This document shows, in pieces, positions 44,962 through 53,949 of a DNA stretch of 64,000 bases; within the stretch, counting starts at the first letter, position 1; every line of letters starts with the position of its first letter. The position numbers and the translations under genes were made by a program. The stretch comes from JAUXFS01 sp050329575. Its GTDB lineage: Bacteria; Pseudomonadota; Alphaproteobacteria; Rhodospirillales; Defluviicoccaceae. The notes beneath the pieces are model-generated. The model saw nothing but the letters and a program-made list of their open reading frames with translations, ran no database searches and was not told where the DNA came from. Location of the stretch: positions 72,562 to 136,561 of the forward strand of contig JBHJOP010000009.1 of assembly GCA_050329575.1 (NCBI GenBank). The letters run 5' to 3'.

Positions 44962-46689
44962 ATGCCGGGCGGGTATTCTCGCCCTGATGCCTGGCAGGAT
45001 GCCCAGGGCCGCGCAAGAATTGGAACACGCGGGCGAAAACCAGGGGGGAGCGCTATCCGGTTCATTCGTCTTTTCCTTGTAATCATTTGCTGGCCCGTGG
45101 CGCTGAGCGCGCAGGAGCTGAAGCCCGCAGAGGTGATCTCGGAGACGGTCTATACCCTGCCGCCGGGCGCCACGCTGCATCTGAGCAAGGCGATAGGGCC
45201 GGGGCTTGCGCTCTGGGTGCGGCGCCGGGACGGGGTGGACATCTATCTCAGTTCGGCCGGTGTGCAGCGCTTCGACGGCTACTGGATGGAAGGCAAGGGC
45301 GAGGTGGCGAGCCGCACTTTCGTCACGCCGCAGGGCGACATCAGCCTGATGCATCTGGGAAAGTCCATCGTCGGCAAGTTCACCTTCTGGGCACCGGCGC
45401 CGAACGCGCAATACAAGGATTTCTCGGGCGAACTGCGCTGGTCGCGCGACGGCGGCGTGGCGACCATGACGGGGTATGAGGATGGCGCAACCTACGCCTA
45501 TCGCAATGGTGAGAGTTATGGGCCCTACACGGCGATCCCCAGCCATTTTCCGACGCCTTCGGGCGACATTCTCTATGTCGCGCGGACGGTCGAGGGCGAC
45601 ATCCGCGTCTTTCGCAATGGCGAGGATCTGTCGGGCCCGATCCCCGATGCGCGAATCGTGGTGGCGAGGGAATCGCTGGTCGACGGCGGCGGCTATGTCT
45701 TCGGCGTGCTGCGCGAGGCCGGCTTCTGGCTCATGCATAATGACAAGGTGATCGCGGGCGAAGATGTGATCGCCGACGTGGTGATTCCGGACCGGGCCGG
45801 ACCACTGGCCTACATGCGCCGGATCGACAACCAGATCGAACTGGTGATCGGCGGCGTGCCAGTGGGTGAGCGTTTCGATGCCGCAAGTCCGGTAACGTTC
45901 TCTGCCGACGGCCGGCATTACGCCATGACCGGTCAGAGAAAGACCGGCGACGGAAGGGCGCAGCCGTACTTTCTGGTCGACGGCAACCTCATCGGTCCAT
46001 TCGATGTCGGCGCGCTGGCGGGCTATCGCTTTGCCGGGGAAAGCGGTCCGTTTGCCTATGGCTATGTCGACAAGGGCGAGACCCATGTCCTCTTCGGCGA
46101 AGAACGGATCGGCCGCTTCGCCGCGGGCGATCACGTGCCCTCGCCGCGCACCTCGCCGGACGGGCGGCACTACGCGATCTATCGGGGCCATCCGGACGAG
46201 CCGCTGCTGCGCAGTGCGGAACGGACGGTGAAGCTGCAATCCGGCGATCAGGTCATCGCCTATGACGTGGACGACAGGGGCGACCTGCACGCCACGGTGC
46301 AGCGCGGCGACGCCCAGGTGCGGCTTTTCAACGACGCGGTGATCGGCACGTTCGGGTCGATCCCGATCGGGGAATTCTCGATCGAGCAGGGCGAGTTCGT
46401 CTTTGTCGGCGCCGGGGAGGACGGGCAGACCCTTTTCCGCGGCCGGACAGCGGCCTATACCGCCGACCGTTTCGTCTTTGCGAGGTTCGTCAAGCTTGCC
46501 GGAAAGGACCGGCTGGTCGCCCGCATCCTGCGCGACGGGCGGGAATATCTGGTGATCGACGACCGTATCGCCGGGCCCTTCGACGAGGTCTTGCTGGAGC
46601 GCGTGTCGCTCGACGGCAAACAGGCCGACGGGTTTGTCTTTCACAGCCGAACCGGCAACACGATCAGCCGGCACGACTGGTCGCTCTGA
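44962..46689 (+). CDS. Exported beta-strand-repeat protein, unknown function
   Basis: A long frame whose body (~540 residues) is built from repeated strand-rich units with G-x-F/Y-D/G-x patterns: GPYTAIPSHFPTPSGDILYVARTVEGDIRVFRNGEDLSGPI, FSADGRHYAMTG, TSPDGRHYAIY, NLIGPFDVG, DRIAGPFDEV. This looks like a WD40/PD40-type beta-propeller, probably periplasmic. A near-ideal signal peptide, IRFIRLFLVIICWPVALSAQ, begins at 45055, but its first codon is ATC, preceded by GGGGGGAG (45043-45050). The ATG at 44962 used here would put 31 non-conserved residues before the signal; the true start is uncertain. Base composition is lower in GC than neighbouring genes, suggesting transfer. Confidence 0.6.
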   Translation: MPGGYSRPDAWQDAQGRARIGTRGRKPGGSAIRFIRLFLVIICWPVALSAQELKPAEVISETVYTLPPGATLHLSKAIGPGLALWVRRRDGVDIYLSSAGVQRFDGYWMEGKGEVASRTFVTPQGDISLMHLGKSIVGKFTFWAPAPNAQYKDFSGELRWSRDGGVATMTGYEDGATYAYRNGESYGPYTAIPSHFPTPSGDILYVARTVEGDIRVFRNGEDLSGPIPDARIVVARESLVDGGGYVFGVLREAGFWLMHNDKVIAGEDVIADVVIPDRAGPLAYMRRIDNQIELVIGGVPVGERFDAASPVTFSADGRHYAMTGQRKTGDGRAQPYFLVDGNLIGPFDVGALAGYRFAGESGPFAYGYVDKGETHVLFGEERIGRFAAGDHVPSPRTSPDGRHYAIYRGHPDEPLLRSAERTVKLQSGDQVIAYDVDDRGDLHATVQRGDAQVRLFNDAVIGTFGSIPIGEFSIEQGEFVFVGAGEDGQTLFRGRTAAYTADRFVFARFVKLAGKDRLVARILRDGREYLVIDDRIAGPFDEVLLERVSLDGKQADGFVFHSRTGNTISRHDWSL

Positions 46690-47056
46690 GCGTGCGGGGC
46701 CTTGCGGCGGAGGCGTTCGCGGCCGTGACCACCGCATGGTCATCCGCAGCCACCTCAAGGGCGACGCGCCTACGACCCTCGTCCGTTCCGATTGCGAGCG
46801 CTCCCGCCATGCGCTCGGCGGCATCCGGGACGACACCGGCAAGCGGGCGCTTCGGGTGATGCTCAACCCTTCCAGCGCGAGGAAGGCGCATCAAAAGAAG
46901 CGGCGTTAGCGACACCACGTCCGTAGCCGTCAGTCGGTGAAGATAGAGTCCGAATCCGGCCGGGCTCAACCGCCTCGTCGACTCGCCGAAAGACCGCCGT
47001 GTGACGCTTCAGGTCGCGCAGACGCGCTACAGGATCGATTGCTTGGTGGCCACGAG

Positions 47057-47081
47057 CGACCCCGCCGGGGGGTCGTGTTTT
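47057..47081 (+). terminator. Intrinsic terminator-like hairpin
   Basis: CGACCCC at 47057-47063 pairs with GGGGTCG at 47069-47075, five-base loop, followed by TGTTTTG. The stem plus partial T-run fits a + strand intrinsic terminator, possibly for the exported repeat-protein transcript. Confidence 0.5.
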
Positions 47082-47463
47082 GCCTGAAGCGCCAAAAATT
47101 CAGAATAGAGGTGGGGTGCTGGTATCGGGCGCCGAAGTTGAAGCGCGAGACAATTCGCGAGGTCGGTGTCGATGCGGGATGAGCCACCGAGGGTATCTGC
47201 CATAAACAACATGGAAAAACGTATAATTACCCGCTGTCACGGCGATAGGACGGTGAAAGGCTGTGAAGCTCGACAATTTGGCGGACAGGACGGAGCGGAC
47301 ATCCGGCCGGCCGGTCAAAGTCCGAATAGGGGATTCGCGACTGTGCACGGACCCTCACTGATGAAGCCTTGGATACCATCGCCAGTGTGATGCTGGACGC
47401 GAATGCGCCTCTTGACGCCCGCATCCCGGCCGCTGAGGCATTTCTGAACAGAAGTGGGATCTG

Positions 47464-47478
47464 GGGGTCAGGTCTTGC
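47464..47478. other. Motif resembling flanks of REP-associated transposases
   Basis: GGGGTCAGGTCTTGC. From memory, this phrase recurs beside IS200-like/REP-associated tyrosine transposase genes in many bacterial genomes. No transposase is recognisable next to it, so it would be a relic. Based on recall only. Confidence 0.25.
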
Positions 47479-48597
47479 GTTCACGCACCACCGTACCGGC
47501 GGGGCATGCCGCGATAAGGATAATATTCCTTGACGGCGGGTCGGCGCGCCGGTATGTAAGGCAGAAACGCTGTTGGAAACCGTGAAATCGGGCATGAACG
47601 GGCGGTCGCCTGCGGCTTCGGCTTCGGCTTCGCCTGCGGCCTCGGCGGCGGGTCGACGATCGAGGCGGCGATGTCTACATCTGTTTCAGGAAAAAAGGCA
47701 GACGAATCAAGGCGCCATGCGGAAGTCATGGCGACGTTTGCCTACGCCTGCGATCCACACGAATCCATGTGAATCAAGGAGTTGACCGCAGAAACGGACG
47801 ACTTTTGGCTACAAATGGCTACGGAATCGTTCGGCTTCGGCGGGGTTCGTTGCCGATCAACGGCTTGACCGCCACGGGGGCGCAACGAAGGTCGGCAAGA
47901 AGTCGACAAAACGGCCCTCGGTGTCGACGGAATGGATAAAGAACACGAACCGCCGGTGCCGCCCTTGGGAAGGGTGTTCTGTCCGCGGTCGCGGCTGTCG
48001 GGCCCGTGGATCCGATCGGCCCCGCGGCGGCGTCGTCCCCGGGACCCGCGGCCCGGCGGCGGCGGCGGTCGCGCGCCACTCCCGCCATCGTGGCGGCGAA
48101 CCAGGGTCTTGACTCGGGGTGTCCGTCGGTCCACATGTCCGATCGGGTGGCGCCCGGCGCCACTCGGGCGAGGTCCCCTCGAGGACTCAATAGGTCGGCA
48201 ATCCGTTATGGCTGGCGTCATCGGGATGCGCTTCCCGCAAAGAGCGCAACGCGGCAAGAAACACCAATCTCCGGTCGTGGCCGCCGTTCCGGTTCGCGGG
48301 CCGTAAGGTGCACGACCGATAGCGGCGCGGCCCCGCCGCGCCGAACGACCGTCGATCCCTCCCGACCAACACCCCGTCTGGCCCACAGGCATCGCTCGCG
48401 TGTCGCAGTCCCTCTCGATCAGGCGCCCGGCGCCGGCCGTCCGCAGTTTCGCCACGATGGGTGGGGTAGATGGCCGTCGCTGCGATCTCGCCGCGGCCGC
48501 CGCGGAGCGGATCCCTGCGGGTCCGGACGAGGAGCGGGCGCCGAAGGCGCCGGTGCGATCGTGCTCCCGGCCGCGATCCGGACCATGCGATCGGTGA

Positions 48598-50223
48598 ATG
48601 GACAGCGCTGCGATGGCGACGACGACGAAAGGTGGGACCTTGGTCCCTGACCCCCGGCACGAGGGCGGTGGCGAGCACCCCTCGCGGCGGTGGGCGCTGG
48701 CGTCGACACGACGCGAGGTCCTGGCCGCGATGCTCGGGCTGTTCGCCGGGCTGACGGCCGCCGATGGGGCGCGGGCCGCCCCGGCGCTGGGCAAGCCGGT
48801 TCCGTTCTCGATCGCGGGGCTGCGCCGGCGTGCCCAGCAGATGGCTGCAGGACCGTTCCAGCGGCAGGCGGGCAAGCTTCCCGAGGGGCTGGCCGGCCTG
48901 ACCTATGACGACTACCGGGATATCCGGTTCCGTCCCGACCGGGCGCTGTGGGCGGACGCGAACCTGCCGTTCACGGCCCAGTTCTTCCACCTCGGCCTCT
49001 ACTACACCGAACCGGTGCGGATCTTCGAGGTCGCAGACGGCGCTGCCGCGCCGGTGGTCTACGCGCCCGACCTGTTCGACTTCGGTCGCAATCGCCTCGA
49101 GGGTCCCGCCGGCGGCGACTTCGCCGGGTTCCGTCTCCACTACCGCTTGAACCGGCCCGACTACCGGGACGAGGTGGCGGTTTTCCTGGGCGGGACCTAT
49201 CTGAGGGCGGTCGGTCGCGGCGGCCGCTACGGATTGTCGGCGCGCGGTCTCGCCATCGGCGTCGGCTCCGAGCGCGGCGAGGAGTTCCCGCTGTTCCGCG
49301 AGTTCTACCTGGAACGGCCGAAGCCGGAGAGCAGGACGGCCGTCCTTCATGCGCTGCTGGACAGCCCCAGCGCCACCGGCGTCTTCACCTTCACCATCCG
49401 CCCCGGCGAGACCACCACGACCGACGTCACCCTCAGCCTCTATCCCCGCACCGCGATCAGCCGGATCGGGTTCGCGCCGTTGACCAGCATGTTCTTTTTC
49501 GCCGCCAACGACCGCCTCGGGATCGACGATTTCCGGCCACAGGTCCACGACTCCGACGGCCTCGCGATCTGGACCGGAGCCGGGGAATGGATCTGGCGGC
49601 CGCTGGTCAACCCGGAGCGCCTGCGGATCAGCGCCTTCGTCGACAACAACCCGAGGGGGTTCGGGCTGTTGCAGCGCCAACGGGATTTCAGGGCCTTCGA
49701 GGACCTGGAGGCGCGCTACGAGTTGCGGCCCGGCGTCTGGATCGAACCGGTCGGCAACTGGGGCAGCGGTTCGGTGGATCTGGTGGAGATTCCGACCGAT
49801 GCGGAGATCCACGACAACATCGTCGTCTTCTGGGCGCCGTCGGAACCGCTCGTCGCCGGGGCCGAGACGGCGCTCGCCTACAGGCTGCATTGGGGATTCG
49901 ATCCGCCGGTGCGACCGCCGGGTGCGGAAGCCGTCGCCACCCGTGTGGGCCGTGGCAGCGAGCAGGACGGCCGGCTGTTCGTGATCGATTTCGCCGGCGG
50001 ACGACTGGGCGAACTGCCCGCCGATGCGGCTGTAACGGCGGTCGTCAGCGCCTCGTCGGGGACCATCCGCAACGCCGTCGCGCAGGAGAACGACGTCGCA
50101 GCCGGGTGGCGCGCGTTCTTCGAACTGGTTCCCGGCGGCGACGAGGCGATCGACTTGCGCTGCTTCCTGAGGATCGGCGATCAGGCGCTGACCGAGACCT
50201 GGAGCTACCGCTGGGATGGCTGA
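48598..50223 (+). CDS. opgG: Glucan biosynthesis protein OpgG/OpgD family
   Basis: Periplasmic protein needed for osmoregulated periplasmic glucan synthesis, thought to shape or release the beta-glucan backbone made by OpgH. The 541-residue protein starts with an export signal containing STRREVLAAM and a hydrophobic stretch ending ADGARA, compatible with the Tat pathway (a feature of OpgD). The MdoG domain follows: LTYDDYRDIRFRPDRALW, FFHLGLYY, ISRIGFAPLTSMFFF, DSDGLAIWTG, GEWIWRPL, DNNPRGFGLLQR. ATGs at 48598 and 48613 are both possible. The stop overlaps the opgH start. Confidence 0.9.
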   Translation: MDSAAMATTTKGGTLVPDPRHEGGGEHPSRRWALASTRREVLAAMLGLFAGLTAADGARAAPALGKPVPFSIAGLRRRAQQMAAGPFQRQAGKLPEGLAGLTYDDYRDIRFRPDRALWADANLPFTAQFFHLGLYYTEPVRIFEVADGAAAPVVYAPDLFDFGRNRLEGPAGGDFAGFRLHYRLNRPDYRDEVAVFLGGTYLRAVGRGGRYGLSARGLAIGVGSERGEEFPLFREFYLERPKPESRTAVLHALLDSPSATGVFTFTIRPGETTTTDVTLSLYPRTAISRIGFAPLTSMFFFAANDRLGIDDFRPQVHDSDGLAIWTGAGEWIWRPLVNPERLRISAFVDNNPRGFGLLQRQRDFRAFEDLEARYELRPGVWIEPVGNWGSGSVDLVEIPTDAEIHDNIVVFWAPSEPLVAGAETALAYRLHWGFDPPVRPPGAEAVATRVGRGSEQDGRLFVIDFAGGRLGELPADAAVTAVVSASSGTIRNAVAQENDVAAGWRAFFELVPGGDEAIDLRCFLRIGDQALTETWSYRWDG

Positions 50224-52789
50224 CTCATCGGCGATCCGGGCGCCGCGCGGAGCGCCGTCCGCCCGCACCGTGGCCCGCCGGCCGACCCGTGCGGCCGATC
50301 TCGACGCAATGGAGGTCGTGCGCGCCGTCGGTCGCGAACTCGCCGACATCGGAATCGTCGACCCGGCGCTGACCGGGCGCCTGGCCCGCGACCTCGCGGC
50401 GGAGGCCGGAGCGGCGCCGTCGCCCAGAACCGTCGCGGCCCTGACACGCGAGCGCATCGACGCCTGGGTGGGAGGGCTGGCGGAGGCGGCGGGCATCCGC
50501 CGCCCGGCCGCGATCCCCGCCGGCCGGGTGGCGCTGTTGGCCCTCAACCGCGAACACCCGCGACCGGACGATCTGCTCGCCTCCGAGCCGGCGCCAGGAT
50601 TTCGAGAGGCGTTCGCACGGGCGCTTCCGGCCGCCTGCCCGCCGGACGCACCGTTGGCGATGCCGGTTCAGCCGCTTCGGTCATGGTCTCCCGGCGAGCC
50701 GGTGGAGACCCTGCATGCCCGGCGGCGGGCGCTTGCCCCCTGGCCGCGGCCGGCGCTGATCGTCGGTGCGGCGTCGGCCTCGACGGGGCTGGCCGGCTGG
50801 GAACTGTCGCGCGTGATGGCGGTCGGAGGGTACTCGGCGCTCGAGATCGCTCTTCTTGTGCTGTTCGTGCCCAATTTCCTGTGGATCGCGGTATCGTTGT
50901 GGTCCGCCCTCGCCGGGCTGTTCGTGTTGTGGCGGCGCCGGCCGCCGCGCGGACTGGCGCCGATCGGCGAGGCTTCGGCGCCGCTGACCTCGCGGACCGC
51001 GGTGATCTCGCTCACCAGCAACGAGGACCCGGCCCGCGTCCTCGGCGGTCTGGCGGCGATCTATGAATCGGTGAAGGCGACGGGACATCTCGCCGCGTTC
51101 GAGTTCTTCGTGTTGAGCGGCTCGACCCGCCCGGCGTGCTGGATCGCCGAGGAGATCGCCTGGGACACGGTGCGGCGGCGAATGGACGCGACGGGCCGGC
51201 TGTTCTATCGCCACCTGCTCACCGGGGAGTCGCGCAAGGCGGGCAACGTCGCCGATTTCGTTCGCCGCTGGGGGCACCGCTACGATCACTTCCTGATCCT
51301 CGACGCCGACAGCCTGGTCACCGGCGAAACCCTGGTGCGGCTGGCTCGCCTGATGGAGGCCAACCCGCAGGCGGGCATCCTCCAGACCGTTCCCAGGATG
51401 GTCAACCGCAACACCCTGTTCGCCCGCGTCCAGCAGTTCGCCGGCCGCCTCTATGGGCCGCTGTTCGCCGCCGGCCTGTCGTTCTGGCATCAGGGCGCCA
51501 GCAACTACTGGGGCCACAACGCCATGATCCGCACGCGGGCGTTCGCCGCGGCGGCCGGGATGCCGGTGCTTCCCGGAAAACTGCCGTTCGGCGGCCACAT
51601 CCTCAGCCACGATTTCGTCGAAGCGGCCCTGATGTGCCGTGCGGGGTGGGGGGTCTATCTGCTCGCCGATGCCGAAGGCTCGTTCGAGGAGAGTCCGCCG
51701 TCGCTCGTCGATGCCGCCCAGCGCGATCGACGCTGGTGCCAGGGCAACCTCCAGCATGCGGCCGTGCTCGGCGGCAAGGGGCTCAGAACCCTCTCGCGGC
51801 TGCACATGCTCACCGGAATCATGTCCTACGCGGCGTCCCTGTTCTGGCTGGCGTTCATCATCGTCGGCTTGCTGGCCGCCCTGCAGGCGCGCTTCGAGGT
51901 TCCCACCTACTTTCTCGACACCAAGACGCTGTATCCCGTGTGGCCGATCATCGATGCCGAGCGGGCCGCGCGCCTGTTCGCCGCGACGATGGCGGTGCTG
52001 CTGTTGCCGAAGGTCCTCTCGCTGCTGATCTTGCTGCGCGACCGGGCGCTTCGCAGGGGCTTCCGCGGGGTGGTGCGGGCGTTCCTCGGGGTCCTGGTCG
52101 AGACGATCTACTCGGCGCTCTGCGCGCCGATCCTGATGCTGATCCAGAGCCGATTCGTGGTCGAGGTCCTGCTCGGCCGCGACAGCGGCTGGAAGGGCCA
52201 GATCCGCGACGACCGTGGGATCCCGTTCCGCGAGGCGTTCCGGCGCCATCGCGGCCACATGCTCGCCGGGACCCTGCTCGGTGCTGCCGCGTGGCTGGTG
52301 TCCCCGTCGCTGCTGATCTGGATGTCGCCGGCCGTCGCCGGGCTCGTCCTCGCGGCGCCGGTCAGTTACGTCGGCGCGCGGGCGAGCTGGGGCGGCGCCC
52401 TCCGCCGGGTCGGGTTGCTGACCATCCCCGAGGAGGGTGCGGTGCCGCCGATCGTCGTCTCCGCCGAGGAGCGGTCCGCCGAGATCGCTGCGCAGATGGC
52501 GGAAATCGCGGATCCGGTGCACGAGGTGCTCTCCGACGAAGGCCGCCTGATGCTGCATCTCGCGGTGGTCGGCCAGGGGGCTCCGGAAGCGGCGGCGAGC
52601 GCCCCGTCGTCGCCGGACATCCGTGCGGTCCTGGCCACCCCGGGACGGGGCCAGGACCCGCTGAGCGCCCTCGACAGCGCCCAGCTGTTGTCGGTTCTCG
52701 GCGATCCCGAAACCCTGCTGCAGGTCCGCCGCCGCCGTCGCCGCGGCGGGCGGAGGCGAGGCGACCGACCGCTGGCTCCCCCGCCCTGA
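50216..52789 (+). CDS. opgH: Glucans biosynthesis glucosyltransferase
   Basis: Inner-membrane GT2 enzyme that polymerises UDP-glucose into the periplasmic glucan backbone. Of 857 residues, the first ~175 are an Ala/Arg-rich cytosolic region, followed by two transmembrane helices (~180-240), the glycosyltransferase domain with acidic LILDADSLVTG, the SHDFVEAALMCRAGW block and the acceptor-site motif QRDRRWCQGN, then several helices and a cytosolic tail ending in an Arg-rich cluster. Overlaps opgG by 8 bases. OpgGH pairs are typical of gammaproteobacteria and a subset of alphaproteobacteria. Confidence 0.93.
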   Translation: MADSSAIRAPRGAPSARTVARRPTRAADLDAMEVVRAVGRELADIGIVDPALTGRLARDLAAEAGAAPSPRTVAALTRERIDAWVGGLAEAAGIRRPAAIPAGRVALLALNREHPRPDDLLASEPAPGFREAFARALPAACPPDAPLAMPVQPLRSWSPGEPVETLHARRRALAPWPRPALIVGAASASTGLAGWELSRVMAVGGYSALEIALLVLFVPNFLWIAVSLWSALAGLFVLWRRRPPRGLAPIGEASAPLTSRTAVISLTSNEDPARVLGGLAAIYESVKATGHLAAFEFFVLSGSTRPACWIAEEIAWDTVRRRMDATGRLFYRHLLTGESRKAGNVADFVRRWGHRYDHFLILDADSLVTGETLVRLARLMEANPQAGILQTVPRMVNRNTLFARVQQFAGRLYGPLFAAGLSFWHQGASNYWGHNAMIRTRAFAAAAGMPVLPGKLPFGGHILSHDFVEAALMCRAGWGVYLLADAEGSFEESPPSLVDAAQRDRRWCQGNLQHAAVLGGKGLRTLSRLHMLTGIMSYAASLFWLAFIIVGLLAALQARFEVPTYFLDTKTLYPVWPIIDAERAARLFAATMAVLLLPKVLSLLILLRDRALRRGFRGVVRAFLGVLVETIYSALCAPILMLIQSRFVVEVLLGRDSGWKGQIRDDRGIPFREAFRRHRGHMLAGTLLGAAAWLVSPSLLIWMSPAVAGLVLAAPVSYVGARASWGGALRRVGLLTIPEEGAVPPIVVSAEERSAEIAAQMAEIADPVHEVLSDEGRLMLHLAVVGQGAPEAAASAPSSPDIRAVLATPGRGQDPLSALDSAQLLSVLGDPETLLQVRRRRRRGGRRRGDRPLAPPP

Positions 52790-52827
52790 CGATTTGCCGC
52801 CGGCGCGGTTTGGCGTACTCTTGAGGG

Positions 52828-53754
52828 GTGCCGACCCTGCGACAGATGCGATACCTGGTGACGGTTGCCGAGACCCTGAGCTTCCGGCGCGCCGCCGAGT
52901 TGTGTCACGTCAGCCAGCCGACCCTCAGCGACCAGATCCGGGAGCTGGAGGCGCGGCTCAAGGTGCAGCTCATCGAGCGGACGCGGCGCAAGGTGGTGAT
53001 GACACCGGTCGGCCGCGAGATCGCGGAGCGGGCGCGGCGGGTGCTGCGGGACGTCCAGGACATCATCGATCTCGCCGAGCGCGGCCGCCACGTTCTCGCC
53101 GGGACGCTGCGCCTGGGGGTGCTTCCGTCGCTCGGGCCCTATCTCCTGCCGCTCGTCCTGCCGTATCTCCACCAACGCTATCCCGATCTGTCGCTGTACC
53201 TGCGCGAGGATACGGCGGAAGACCTGCTCCGCAGGCTGGAGGACGGCGAACTCGATCTGCTGATCTTCCCGATCCCGGTCAGGCGGGAGGGATTCGCGAC
53301 CGCCGCCCTGTTTCGCGAGCCGTTGTGGCTGGCGCTGCCCAAGGGCCATCCGCTGACCGTCAAGAACGAACTGACGCTGTCCGATCTCGAGGGCCTTACC
53401 GTCCTCGCACTGGAGACCGGGCACAGTCTGCACCGCAAGGTGCTCGCCCTCTGTCGCGAGAATGGTGCCAACCCGCTTCTGGACTTCGCCACCACCAGCC
53501 TCGACACCCTGCGCCAGATGGCGGCGATGGGCGTCGGCGCCACCTTTCTGCCCGCCCTCTACGTTCGCGCCGAAACCGGGCAGGACCGCCAGATAACCGT
53601 CCTGCCGTTCGCGGAACCGGCCCCCGGTCGCAACATCGGGCTCGTCTGGCGTGCGCAGTCGGCGCGACGCAGCGCGTACCTGGCGCTCGCTCAGCACATC
53701 CGCGACGTCCTCATCGCCTCCGTCCCCGAAGTCGTTCCCTTGACCGACCCCTAG
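52828..53754 (+). CDS. OxyR-like LysR regulator lacking the peroxidatic cysteine
   Basis: Encodes 308 residues with a LysR winged HTH (~1-60, FRRAAELCHVSQPTLSDQIRELEARL) and a substrate-binding-type effector domain. Overall sequence is OxyR-like: LEDGELDLLIFP, TTSLDTLRQMAAMGVGATFLPAL. In E. coli OxyR, Cys199 (GHCL) and Cys208 form the H2O2-induced disulfide. Here Cys199 is replaced by Ser200 (ETGHSLHRK) while the Cys208 counterpart, Cys209 (ALCREN), is kept. Classical peroxide activation should therefore be impossible. The start is a GTG at 52828 matching the family N-terminus PTLRQ. It follows opgH by 38 bases. Confidence 0.85.
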   Translation: MPTLRQMRYLVTVAETLSFRRAAELCHVSQPTLSDQIRELEARLKVQLIERTRRKVVMTPVGREIAERARRVLRDVQDIIDLAERGRHVLAGTLRLGVLPSLGPYLLPLVLPYLHQRYPDLSLYLREDTAEDLLRRLEDGELDLLIFPIPVRREGFATAALFREPLWLALPKGHPLTVKNELTLSDLEGLTVLALETGHSLHRKVLALCRENGANPLLDFATTSLDTLRQMAAMGVGATFLPALYVRAETGQDRQITVLPFAEPAPGRNIGLVWRAQSARRSAYLALAQHIRDVLIASVPEVVPLTDP

Positions 53755-53780
53755 CGCGACGTCTTCGCCCGCGTGTCGGG

Positions 53781-53800
53781 GCCCGTCGGACGAGACGGGC
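53781..53800 (+). terminator. Hairpin after the OxyR-like gene
   Basis: GCCCGTC at 53781-53787 and GACGGGC at 53794-53800 with a six-base loop, 27 bases after the stop. No T-run follows. Immediately downstream (53808-53870) the sequence turns strongly A-rich. Confidence 0.45.
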
Positions 53801-53949
53801 GAGGCGGATGATAAAGATAGGTAAAAACTATCAAAAACGATCTAAAAATCGATTGGATTTATAAGACGGAGTCGGGCAAAAGCGTGAGTGCGAGGGGCGA
53901 GAGCCCCCGACGTGTCCCGAACGCAGCCCCGACCACCCTGGAGATCGAG

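Larger units (their letters stand above)
46690..48597. other. Region of about 1.9 kb with no convincing gene
   Basis: Open frames here are short, Arg/Pro-rich and mutually overlapping, as expected by chance at high GC. A + frame at 46731-46909 (ending ARKAHQKKRR) and a - frame at 47481-47729 (KP-repeat then RRPAVKEYYPYRGMPRRYGGA) are the least implausible but match no family known to me. GC varies strongly along the segment. It contains a terminator-like hairpin at 47057, a GGGGTCAGGTCTTGC motif at 47464, a short GGCTTC triplication near 47611 and a TGGCTAC direct repeat near 47810. It is best read as eroded or mosaic insertion material. Confidence 0.55.

Noticed and set aside
47600..47650. 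GGCTTC micro-repeat that might suggest a CRISPR or minisatellite
   Set aside because: Only three or four 6-base units with no spacers; no CRISPR-like structure was seen anywhere in the window.
47800..47830. TGGCTAC direct repeat as a possible attachment site
   Set aside because: Seven-base units three bases apart, no integrase gene and no tRNA nearby.
48187..50547. 786-codon open frame on the - strand across opgG
   Set aside because: Arg/Asp-rich composition without domains; opgG and opgH on the + strand are clearly real.
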